Of a DNA stretch of 64,000 nucleotides, positions 34,907 to 44,784 are shown in pieces. The stretch comes from Lepidodermella squamata (taxonomy: Eukaryota > Gastrotricha). The stretch lies in NCBI GenBank assembly GCA_047495785.1, contig JBLDXI010000045.1, positions 186,001-250,000 on the forward strand, read 5' to 3'. The translations under genes and the position numbers were made by a program. The notes under the pieces were generated by a model. It did not search any database, had not been told where the DNA came from, and saw nothing but the letters and a program-made list of their open reading frames with translations. Each line of letters opens with the position of its first letter. Position 1 is the first letter of the stretch.

Positions 34907-36564
34907 GGTAGCTGGCAATGTCTGACTGAAAAACAACTGAATTCACGAAAGTCGAACGCCAAATATTTATTCAATCACCGGAAAGGGGAGACGTCTTATA
35001 CTTGATTGCATGATAGGCACATTTTTGCCGTCGATCATTAATTGCTTCTGCCGTAACTTAAAGCCCGCAAACTCGAACGCTAGTAATAAAATTGTGCCCG
35101 AATGAAATAAAACCGAATGTCATGTCAGTGATGACATTTACCCGAAAGCTCTCGCCCGAATGGAAATTCACGAAAGTCAAACACTTGAACAAACGAAACA
35201 AAATTAATGTCAAACACACGAATGTTTCTTTATCTAAGGTTATCAGCGAAACTGCTCAGAAATGAATTAAGTTGAGAAGACGCGCTCCATTTTCTTCTCG
35301 CTCTGCTGCCGCGACTGCGTTGGTTCTCGCGCATCGTTCAAAAGAGTCTGGACAGGCGTTCCCGAGCTGTCTCGAGCAGAATGAACGGTTTCGGCAACAA
35401 CGAAATTTTCTCAGTTTTGAAAAGAATTGAAAATTGTCTTATATTGAGCATTCAGAGTATTGCAGCACGCCCAATTTTCAAGAGCATTATATTCAACACC
35501 TAAAAGAATTTACCTGAAGTAGCGTGTTGACTTCGGAACGGGGCAAAAATGAGTGGAAATCAAATACGATAATATTGATAAATCGATTAGATACTATACT
35601 ATATTTGTCTGATATAGCACGAGTAAAGAGTGTATATCTGAACGGAGCCGGCCGAGATTTACGAATCCGAACGAGTCGCAGACGAGTGGAGATGAGCAAA
35701 TCGAGTACGGCGAGTTCAGATATGAAAATCAGTAAAAAATCGTCCAAACTTGCTCCAAGTATCGAAATGTGGACCATGATGCGGGCTACCTGGACCATCA
35801 AGAAGCTGCTTCAATTTCAACTTTGTTAATCGTTTTAATTACGTTCATTTGATGAGCGATATAGATTTCATTGCCTTGACTCGTGAAAAGTCAGGAATCG
35901 ATGCCGATGATGACGATGAATACGACAAAATAGACAGTCAATGGGTGCTCGGCTACACTGGGGTAAGACGAAGCTTTATAGGCTGCGATTCCTGGTGATG
36001 CCTATGTAGCAATCAGATACTGATGGCACAGTACCTAATTATACCTAAAAATAATAAGGAAAGTAAAGTAACGAAAATTGTCTTTTTTATTTTTTCAATG
36101 TTGTTTACGAAACGTAACGCATTTATTCCAACATAAACAACATTTATTTTGCCAAAGTCAAATTCTAAGTTCACACTAAGACATGACATCGGCTCTTATC
36201 TCCATGAAATCGTACATATTATCGGTTTTTGCCCGGGTCTTGATCCATCGATTGAGAATTGTTATGGCATAAAATACGTATTTCGAAGTTTTCGAGGCTT
36301 CGAGACAGGGTTGTGATCGAAAGAAAAGTGCAAACTTTGTGTCTTGAAAACATTTGAATGGGTGATCCTCTGGCGGGCCAATTTTTACAGCACAGGTAGC
36401 TCCTAGGTATGGCTAACTCCAGGTAAAATTTGGCTCTTATCGGGTCGTTTATTGTTGCGTAACAAACATTGCAAATTTACACTGTTCCTTCGATCATACC
36501 CCTGAATAACGGCCATAAGTTACTCACAGTCCACACCACGGTTTGTTGGAAGTTCCCTTACGTT
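34907..36564. other. spacer between peptide copies A and B
   Basis: Contains stretches duplicated elsewhere in the cluster. For example AAGTTCACACTGAGACATGA-like at about 36170 recurs near 38383, and the block with CACACCACGGTTTGTTGGAAG at about 36530 recurs near 38440. Small plus-strand frames at 35524-35829 and 35851-35997 (the latter beginning MSDIDFIALTREKSGIDADD) may be parts of a gene or relic, but no splice-consistent model was found. Confidence 0.4.
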
Positions 36565-37037
36565 TTGAAAATGTTGGCAATAATGACGGCAAGTGGTCAT
36601 GTTGACGCGCAATTTACGATGGCTCATACATATAATGGGAATAAAATTGGAGTAAATACAGTCGATACCCTACTGCTCGAAAATAACGTCAGCCACAAAT
36701 AAATGTCAGGGTAGGTTATTTCTATTTTGGGACCCTGTTTTTTGAAAGTTTCTCTTGAAGCCCGTTTTTATGGTCGTTGAGTCGAGCATTTGAAATGTAG
36801 TAATAAATGACAAGGCTTTTAATCCGGGTATTGCGGTATATTGTTAAAACTTTTCATTTACTTGGCTGCTTTTGTTTTTGTTTTGCTTTTGTGGCGCAGG
36901 TGAAGTATTATTTTCGAGGTCAAAGCTATTCATTCAACCAATGTCCCCTGAGTGCGACCAGGGCTATAAATACTTGTTTCACCACTGAGCGTAGCTTCAT
37001 TCACAAAACATTCGTAAGCTTAACAACTTGCTATAAA
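36565..37037 (+). promoter_or_regulatory. promoter block of peptide gene copy B
   Basis: Homologous to the blocks before copies A and C, with the same order of landmarks (ACGGCAAGTGGTCATG, GTCGAGCATTTGAAAT, TTGGCTGCTTTTG). The TATA box TATAAAT lies at 36965-36971, 73 nt before the ATG. Confidence 0.7.
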
Positions 37038-37292
37038 ATGTCTCTTGGAGCATCGAAGGTTGTCATGGCGGCCATTCTGTTGGCTTGCATTTTGATCGCT
37101 TTCATGGCAGAGCCCGCATCAGCCAACGTGTGTCAAAAACTGTTCTGGCATTGCGGGAGTGGCTATCCTCCCTGCTGCGGCGCCATGTAAGTTTTTCTAA
37201 CCTCGACTGTCTCACCTATAAAATGGTCATTTTTTATTAGGGAGTGTCGGTGTATAGGTGACTTGTGTACGTGCGAATTGCAACGAGGCTGA
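37038..37292 (+). CDS. secreted cysteine-knot-like peptide, copy B
   Basis: Two exons (37038-37186 and 37241-37292) with a 54-bp phase-2 intron encode 66 aa. The signal peptide (MSLGASKVVMAAILLACILI start, ending near PASA) matches those of copies A and C. The mature region has eight cysteines spaced C-x6-C-x6-CC-x4-C-x-C-x4-C-x-C. It shares the loop motif GYPPCC with copy C. The eighth cysteine is followed by only six residues. The architecture is that of a secreted knottin; role unknown. The gene is complete, with a TATA box, start, canonical GTAAGT donor, TTTTTATTAG acceptor and stop. Confidence 0.8.
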
Positions 37293-37819
37293 CGGAACTT
37301 GGGGAAAACTAGTTTCGGCCCATCTTCCAGAAGACAGGCCGAGACCTGCCAACTCACGACAACATGCTAACGGCAAATCAATTGATCTTAGCCAAATTGC
37401 TTTGTCGTGCTGTAGTTATTCAAAGTTACTATTCATTAGTTATTAGTTACTTCTTCTACAATTCCTCAATTCTTCAATTTGTTGATCAGTAAAATTGAGC
37501 GAAAATTCCGGGTATAATTTTGAGAACACGTTATTGCGTTGAAAATTGTAAAGCAACTGAACTCTACCAACAACGTACTTAATGCTACTGTGATCTGAGG
37601 CCAACCGGCCGCTAAAAAAAGCTTGGACCGAGTTTGCGCACCACTGATCTAAGCGAACGAGCGTTCCCCTTAACAACTTGAAAAAACGCGTGTTTCCATC
37701 TAGGGGAAGCGCGTTCGCCTACGAAAAATTCCCCCTATATTTTTACTTTTTAATTTGCTACAAAATCACCGTTGTTATTGCACGCGGAAAAGAGAACAAG
37801 CATTAAACACCGGAGCGTT
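37293..37819. other. spacer downstream of peptide copy B
   Basis: A 527-bp spacer. The part after copy B (about 37300-37500) resembles the part after copy C (CTGCCAACTCACGACAACA-like and CAAATTGCTTTGTCGTGCT), so the 3' flank is part of the duplicated unit. No gene is seen. Confidence 0.45.
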
Positions 37820-38210
37820 GAGTTAATGACAGCAAGTGGCCATGATGATGCGCGATTTATGGATGAAGTGTTAGATAAAATTACTACTCTTGAAACAAAC
37901 AACGTTAATACCGCACCGCTTGAACATAGTTTCAGCCTCAAGTAAATGACAAGGTATTAATATTTCGATTACAGGACTCTCATTTCTGAGCGTTTGTTAT
38001 TAAGCCGGTTACCTTTGCTCTCCGGATCGAGCATTATAGAAAAAAATAAAGGACATAGCTTTTAATTCGGTCAGTACGGTATATTGTTGAAAATTTCATT
38101 CATTTGGCTGCTTTTGTTTTTCTCGTAGCGGTCAAGCAGTATTTTTTCAAGGTCATAGCTGTCCATTGAAACAACGTCCTTGGAGTGCGGCTTTTGGCCT
38201 ATAAATACTA
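37820..38210 (+). promoter_or_regulatory. orphan promoter copy D of the peptide family
   Basis: About 390 bp homologous to the promoter blocks of copies A, B and C, with GACAGCAAGTGGCCATGATG, TCCGGATCGAGCATT, CATTTGGCTGCTTTTG and GGAGTGCGG followed by the TATA box TATAAAT at 38200-38206. Downstream of the TATA box there is no signal-peptide exon or cysteine-rich exon; the homology stops within about 10-20 bp. Either the coding part was deleted or the promoter was duplicated alone. Confidence 0.65.
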
Positions 38211-39044
38211 AATACGAAGCATATACATGGGGCATATACATACTGAATTTAATGGCACAAAATACATAATTCAAAGCCATTGTCGAAATCATTCTCGATA
38301 ATAGGAAGTAACAAAAATTGACCAATAAGCAACAATAATTTTTTTATTTTGTCAAAAGCCAGATGATTCATTTACGGGCCAAGTTCACACTGAGACATGA
38401 GATCGCTTCTTATCTTAGATGGAGGAGCGGCCAAGTTACTCACAATTCACACCACGGTATGTTGAAAGTTCCCTTATGTTTTACAATGGAAAAGGAAAAT
38501 AACAATGATGAAATGAAAAGCAATGATGGAATGAAATTAACAAAAAATGAAAATTATTTTTAATTTATGCGAAACGAACGCACCGGATCAGTTCGATCTA
38601 GCCGACGCGGTCAAGCGTGGCAAGTACGAGCCATGCGTGCCCTACTACCTTGAAGTCTATAAATTGAAAAATCTAACTATCAGTGGTATTTATATCGGTG
38701 CTCGGTGCCCGCGGAACCATCACGCGAGGCGTTGTTGATCATTTTTCTAAACCGGGCCTACCTAAATCTTTACTTTGTGATATTGTTCTGTCGGTAATTA
38801 GGGACAACAAAGTGATTGTCCAGCGGCACCTATACAGCTAGATGTCCTACTTGTTGTGTTTTTTCCTAAATTCTGCTATTGTTGTAAACAAAAACAAAAA
38901 CTAGATACTCGCTACCTGCAACCCTTCGTTTTTTATAAAATAAAATGATCATTGTTGTGTTGTAAGAGAATCGCCTTTTGTAATGCGCGCGCGGTAAAGA
39001 AGCACTAAGCATGGGCGCCCTTGAAGCAATCTTTTACCGCAACG
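38211..39044. other. spacer between orphan copy D and copy C
   Basis: Contains a second copy of blocks found near 36120-36560 (AAGTTCACACTGAGACATGA and TTACTCACAATTCACACCAC). Short frames such as 38363-38563 and 38547-38738 are not convincing; the second, GAACGCACCGGATCAGTTC onward, has some coding-like composition but no recognised product. Confidence 0.4.
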
Positions 39045-39489
39045 GCAAGTGGTGGTCATGATGATGAGCTATTTACGAGGATGCGCACTTACATTTGGAG
39101 CAACGCGTTTGAAGCAAATATAGTTAATACCGCACTGCACGAAAATAACGTCAACCTTAAATAAATTTCAGGGTAGGGGTATTTCAATTTTGGGACCTTT
39201 CTTTCTTAAAGTTTCTCGTCAAGCCCGCTTTCCATTGACGCAATGCTTGGTCGAGCATTTGAACTGTAATAAATAACACGGCTTTTAACTCGGGTAGTAC
39301 GGTATCTTGTTGAACATTTTATTTTTATTTGACTGCACTTGCTTATTGCCGTTGGTCAAGTATTATTTCCAAGGTCAAAGCTGTTCCTTTAACCAATGAA
39401 CCCAGAGTGCAGCCAAGGCTATAAATACCTGTTTCACCACCGAGTAACTTTATTCACAAAACATTCGTAAGCTTGCTAACTTGCTCAAA
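39045..39489 (+). promoter_or_regulatory. promoter block of peptide gene copy C
   Basis: Homologous to promoter blocks A, B and D with the same landmark order (AACGGCAAGTGGTGGTCATG, GGTCGAGCATTTGAACT, GACTGCACTTGC). The TATA box TATAAAT lies at 39420-39426, 70 nt before the ATG. Confidence 0.7.
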
Positions 39490-39757
39490 ATGTCTCTTGG
39501 AGCATCGAAGGTTATCATGGCGGCCGTTCTTTTAGCTTGCATCTTGTTCGCTTTCATGGCAGAGCCCGCATCAGCCCAAGCGTGTTCAAAACTGTTTGGG
39601 CGTTGCGGGAAAGGCTATCCTCCATGCTGTGGCAGCAGCATGTAAGTTTTTTTCATCTCACCTGTCTCTTCTGTAATTTGCACCCGTCTTTATCAGGGAA
39701 TGTATGTGTGCTGAAACTGCCGATGATTGCTCTTGCAACTTGAGCTACATAAACTAG
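39490..39757 (+). CDS. secreted cysteine-knot-like peptide, copy C
   Basis: Two exons (39490-39641 and 39697-39757) with a 55-bp phase-2 intron encode 70 aa. The signal peptide is nearly identical to copies A and B. The mature region has eight cysteines spaced C-x6-C-x6-CC-x5-C-x-C-x6-C-x-C and shares the loop GYPPCC with copy B. The loops between cysteines differ in length and charge from the other copies (for example ETADD between the CxC pairs), while the promoter and signal peptide hardly differ. Complete gene with canonical splice sites; function unknown. Confidence 0.8.
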
Positions 39758-40420
39758 TTTTGACCTATGTTAGCCCATACGTCAAGACCTGCCGACTCAC
39801 GTCAACAAAACACTTTATCTTACTCAAATTGCTTTGTCGTGCTACAGTTATGGATTGTTAGTTGAACCTTGAGCAATTCTTCAATTCGTTATATTTTTCG
39901 CCGAGTTGATCAGTAAAATCGAGCAATAAATGGTTACAGCTAACGAGCTACCTATATGTGCGATTGATTGTGGCAAAGGGCAAGGGTAACCTTGGACACT
40001 TTGGACACGACTTCACAGGGATTTTCCAAGCGAGGCAAACAAAAATATAAAATATTTTTCCAAATTTCGACTGGTGATTGTACTCGTGCAGCAAATTTTG
40101 GGACAAATTTACTTCCAAGGTTTTATTGAATGCTTTTCCTAACAAATTGCCGCACAAATCTCAAGGATCTTTTACTTCACCGAACTCTCGGCTTCATATT
40201 CATAATCCACATTGTAAAAAACCTGGGGTGAACCCGAAGGACGGGATCGAAGACTAAGAACTGGTCTTAAATATGCCGCACATATGCCGCACTTTTTTAA
40301 TTGATGCTTTAACCTCTTCGAATCTCTTTTAAAAAATTGAAAAATCACATGGATGTTAGCAATATTATATAGCAAAGCGCAAAATATTCGGTCAAATTCT
40401 GGCGAATATTCGTTGTCGTG
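39758..40420. other. spacer, no gene seen
   Basis: The first ~150 bp resemble the 3' flank of peptide copy B. The remainder is AT-rich, with only short frames and nothing recognised. Confidence 0.45.
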
Positions 40421-40918
40421 CTATTCATCTTTTTTCGACGAAACAACTGGGGTTCTGATGATTTCTCTAGCTTGTTGAAATAGCCGAATTGCTAGCAGAG
40501 AATGGACGACTATGTCAAAAGATGTTCCGGCAGTGTTGATTACAAACATTGCTACCCCGTCCAAGGCTAAGCGTTCAGCAAAATTAGGCTGTGCCGACCA
40601 CTGTTTGATTGAATCCACATAGAAAGTTGAACTTTCCTTAGGCCAGAATGCGATGTAATAAAAATGCAAAAGGAAATGACCAGCGACCATCAACGTTAGC
40701 ACGTCCAACAGTCCCCATCGTCGAGATTTCGCTGTAGAAGCGTAGAGAGAGTAGCTCATTAGAGCTGATGCCATATCAAGCACAAAGTACCAACGCCGAC
40801 TTTCCATTTCTTCCAGCGAGTAGGTCCAGCCTTCTATCCCGAACATCACGCTAAGGTGCAGCACTGCGTGGGTAATCTCGGACATCGCCATCACAGCGAA
40901 TGGTAAAATTTGCAACAT
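40421..40918 (-). CDS. multi-pass membrane protein of 165 aa, unknown family
   Basis: A single exon of 165 codons. Four hydrophobic segments can be seen, roughly at residues 2-26 (ILPFAVMAMSEITHAVLHLS), 44-62, 70-92 (LTLMVAGHFLLHFYYIAFW) and 118-146. Histidines recur inside the first, third and fourth segments (THAVLH, GHFLLH, VVHSLL), which is unusual and could mean metal or haem binding, but that is inference. The C-terminal tail is cytosol-like and charged (VVSSKKDE). I do not recognise the family. An acceptor-like GTTATTTTAG ends 12 nt upstream of the ATG. Confidence 0.6.
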   Translation of the reverse strand: MLQILPFAVMAMSEITHAVLHLSVMFGIEGWTYSLEEMESRRWYFVLDMASALMSYSLYASTAKSRRWGLLDVLTLMVAGHFLLHFYYIAFWPKESSTFYVDSIKQWSAQPNFAERLALDGVAMFVINTAGTSFDIVVHSLLAIRLFQQAREIIRTPVVSSKKDE

Positions 40919-40930
40919 TTTTAACAGACT

Positions 40931-43034
40931 CTAAAATAACATAAAATCAATGATTTTTAGGAATATGCATCGTTTTCACGCGACGTTTCGGAGGATTTCG
41001 GGGACCCTAATTAACGCCGTAAATTTGAAGCGCTGCCAAAAAATATTTATATTGCGCATCTGGGAAATTTTAAATCAAATGAACTCAAATTTTATTCATG
41101 TTTAAACTGGCAAGCTTTAGGCATATCAAATATGTATTGACATTCCAGTGGGGTCAAAGGCCTCGGGAGTACACGCACTCATCAAACTATGCTCATCCTC
41201 TAATTGTCTGGTTTGGCACCTTTTATCCCGGATATAATGCTAATTTTATCTAATATACGGACTTTTTTAAAGGGTGTGGCTGAGCGTAACGCACAGATAA
41301 TACTGCTTTATAGGGTTAAAAATGACATCATTAAACAACTGCGCAGTCTAATCTAACAAATACTCGTTTTATCGCGCAAGATATTCTGAGCATTTTGTGG
41401 TATTGCTCTGACCTTAGCGACCGACAAATTTTGTGATAGGGGCAAAGTTTGCGTGAGGTACAGAGAAGGTAGGGCACATATAAAAGTACCTGCATTTTTC
41501 CCACGAACCTTTAATAATCGCATGCCAAAGGGGTATTGTGAAAGAACTCAGTGGTTATTTTTGATAATCATAGTTATCAGGCGAAGGCACGTGCTATAAT
41601 ACCGTGACTTATAGGCCAAACATTTCATTTTGGAATGTGATGAGAATTTCCTGCTAGTTTGGAACGAATCAAGTGTAAAACAACCTGAGAGTATTGCTTT
41701 GATTTGCACAACTATGAATTAAAGCACATTCAAGAAAAGCAGCATCATCCGATCAGCCAAAAATTATATCATTAGAAAGAGCTAATCAAAGAGATCTCGG
41801 AAATAACTTACCTGAGATCTCCTAAGGTGTTGGATTGATTTTAGTAAGCTGATAAGCCATTCTTTTATTTAGCTATTTTTTAGTATATCGATAAACATTT
41901 GGTTTAACAGTTTAAAATTCGCTTGGTTCCGTATTCCTTAGGTGGACTATTTACTTAGGAAATAAAAATAGTTTCAAAAGCGTTATTATTTTGAGCATTA
42001 GGAAAATGCCTCCAAAATGATAAGCAATAACGTTGGTCCTATGGCTTTGAAATGTTGAATAGTTAGTAGATAGCGAAGATCCGTGAACAATCTCAATCAA
42101 CTCGAGAACTCATCATGTCGAGACTGACTATCCACTTTTAAGGCCTGTAAACCGCAATGATAAACCAGACGGAAGCTATTAATAAAAAACATATTAGGCA
42201 TAGTCAGCTTTTTTTCAATGTGCTATAGCGTATAAGCTTTTTTATAAGGATTTTTTCATGCTAGCACCCACTCGACCCCGCTTTGCCGTGATAACGAAAG
42301 GTGTGTTATTACGACCGGCAGCCATTTTTTGCGATCGGAATTTGACGCACACCGGCGTGGTGCTGTTTCTGCATATAGGTGTGTATACTGTGAAAAAACT
42401 GCGAACCATGCTTAACCTATCCGCACGGACTGTGTAAAGCATGATTACGTTTTTTTAGGTTGTATATATTTCTAATATTAGCGCTGCAACCGTTTAAGAC
42501 AAACGAGGGATTCAACAATAGTCAGTCGTCAAGATGCCATAAACAAATTATGATTACAAGAATTGGGTCGCACCATTGAGCTATAGTTTAAGATGGGTCG
42601 CACTTTGACTTGAGAGTACATATGCAGTTGCCCAGTCCTTTCCTGTCACTGAAAAAGTCATCGAAGTTTTAAGGAAATTTAAAAATTCGTCATAAATTCA
42701 TTTGCAATGTTTAAGCAAACTTTCTCGGAAGATACCCCATTCTTTCCTTTTATTTCTTCTAAAAATTCCCCTTCTGTCGGCCTGTATGGCATCGGCCTAT
42801 GTCATAGTTTGAGCTAGGAAAAAAGTATAATTAATCGAACTAGAGAGCCCGAACAGGCACTTTGAAGGGGTCTGTAGGCTTCCTCAGAATCCAGGTCATA
42901 CCCGCAATTGAAGTGCCATCTCAGCCACACAGATTCTCTACCTGTTACAAACCCTGCGTTTTTTACTTGGCAAAATGCCTGAATTAATCAGTAGGCTTCA
43001 AGTTGCTTCTCGTTTCTCATCCGTCTAAACGTGT
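40931..43034. other. spacer, no gene seen
   Basis: About 2.1 kb of AT-rich sequence between the four-helix protein gene and the next small gene. Open frames are short and unlike protein. No repeats, RNA genes or promoter motifs were recognised. Confidence 0.5.
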
Positions 43035-43259
43035 TCAATCAATGCGAACCATGCGAAACAAAAACCAATAAATCGCGAATAAATAAGCCGTTTCGAGGAA
43101 CAAAAATATCCAGTTGACAAAGGGGTGTCGCCGCCTTTCATAGCCGCAGGGCGTAAGATTCGATTTACCGCTGCTGCATAATTTATCATCTGGCACCTTG
43201 CTTGGTAGCCCGGGCGACAAGCATTCTTTTACTATCCCAAGGTATGGATTTATCGCCAT
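43035..43259 (-). CDS. small single-pass membrane protein of 74 aa (tentative)
   Basis: A 74-codon frame from an ATG at 43259. The first ~45 residues are hydrophilic with three cysteines (KECLSPGLPS, CSSGKSNLTPCGYERRRH). The end is one long aromatic-rich membrane helix (FVNWIFLFLETAYLFAIYWF) and a short tail. It is divergent from, and about 130 bp away from, the coiled-coil gene, so the two may share a promoter. No family is recognised; it could also be the last exon of a longer gene. Confidence 0.4.
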   Translation of the reverse strand: MAINPYLGIVKECLSPGLPSKVPDDKLCSSGKSNLTPCGYERRRHPFVNWIFLFLETAYLFAIYWFLFRMVRID

Positions 43260-43390
43260 AGCCCAGCACAGGCTCGCGTGTTTTTTCTACGACGTAGGTG
43301 CGGGTTTTGCATTATTGTCATATTAACCTTTCTTGTTAGCCTGGAGAGGAAAAACCACCATAGGATTATTTTTTTTACCCGACCTCTATA

Positions 43391-44607
43391 ATGGATGCAC
43401 CTGAGGTGAGAGCGCCTGCGTCGTCGCCAGTGCCAGACGACGACGACATTGCGTATTTGGCTGCGGTTGCCATGGGCTTAGGCTCAGACATGGAAGACGA
43501 CGCCTCTACTTTAATGATGAGTGTGGCAGATACCTTCGACATTGAGAAGTCAATGACGGACCGAAGCTCTAACGACGCTGGTCTAGGCTTATCTGCCTCA
43601 GAGCTGGCGTTGCATAGATGGCTCATGTTTTCGAATTCACCGAGGATTCAGGAAGCGATGAACAACACGAGCAAGGAGTTCAAGGTGATCAGAGATCAGG
43701 TTAGGGAAATGCGGTTTTTCCTTTGCGGTTTCAGTTCAAATCTCATTTTTATAGATCATGGAAGAGATTGAATGGCAGCGACAGGGCTTGCTGAAAGATG
43801 GTGAGCACAGCCATGAAGATGAGCTGAAAAAACTACGGCTTCAAATGGCGGCGAAAAGAGGCTGGGAAGCAATAAGAGCCTACATAAAGGTCAGTCTAAT
43901 AATTCCATCATTTAGAATTAATGAATTGGTTTTGCAGAGGAAGCAAGAGGACCGCCAACATCAGCAAGCTCAACTACAATGGAAGCAGATGTTCAAGGTT
44001 GCACGTGAAGCCGCCGCAATCACAGATCGAACAAGACTGGATTTGTATGAGCGCTACGGCTTTTTGGGATGGGGAAAGCGTTCAGTTCCGCCTTATAACC
44101 CCATGTTTCCCGATAAGAACGTGAAAATCGCGAAGGAGAGAGCGATGAGGCTTCATCTCATGGCCATCGAACAGGAGGTCAGTCGCGCGAAGTTCAATGC
44201 TTTTTAAGTCACTTTTATCTCTTCATTAGGTCCAAGAAAATTTCGAAAAGGTACAAGAGGTACAGCAGCGGAAGAATGAGCGCATACAGCAGAATTCCTC
44301 GCGTTCAAAGCTAGGAACTTTCAAGCTGAACGGCAACAGGCTTGAAGATCCTTCTGCTGGTGTCAATATGTCTCACATTCTCCCTCACATTTTAATCTCT
44401 GAACAAACTAGTTACACCACGAGGGCTGTGACAATGCTGAACTTACAGTCAGACTCGTTTACTGATCGCAGGTTGAGTCGTGAGCTCACGGCGTCGTCTC
44501 CTCCCGCTCGAGCGATGTCAAAGAATAGTGCTCGGGCGCCTACTTCGAAACAAGTTCGGATTGTTGATGGAAGGCCACATACTCACAGACCTCAGACTAC
44601 ATCGTAA
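43391..44607 (+). CDS. coiled-coil protein of 353 aa, unknown
   Basis: Four exons (43391-43699, 43755-43889, 43938-44177, 44230-44607) join in phase to 353 aa. The N-terminal ~100 residues are acidic (SPVPDDDDIAYLAAVAMGLG). From about 100 to 270 the protein is strongly helical and charged, in a coiled-coil pattern (EDELKKLRLQMAAKRGWEAI; KQEDRQHQQAQLQWKQMFKV; ENFEKVQEVQQRKNER). Between these helices is a conserved-looking aromatic/proline turn (GFLGWGKRSVPPYNPMFP). The C-terminus is Ser/Arg rich. No known family is recognised. Introns are 48-55 bp. Confidence 0.65.
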
Positions 44608-44784
44608 GATACCACTGGAAAACTTCTTTTGGGTCAACGGTAGGGGTGCTACATGTGGAAGCTGCTTGCCTAACTCAGATAAATCTGCAAGAGCTGTTTT
44701 CCTTCTGTTGTGATATTTACATTAATTTTATTTACATTAATAGTTAACCGGTTTTACAACTAAATTATATCAGTAAAATAATTA

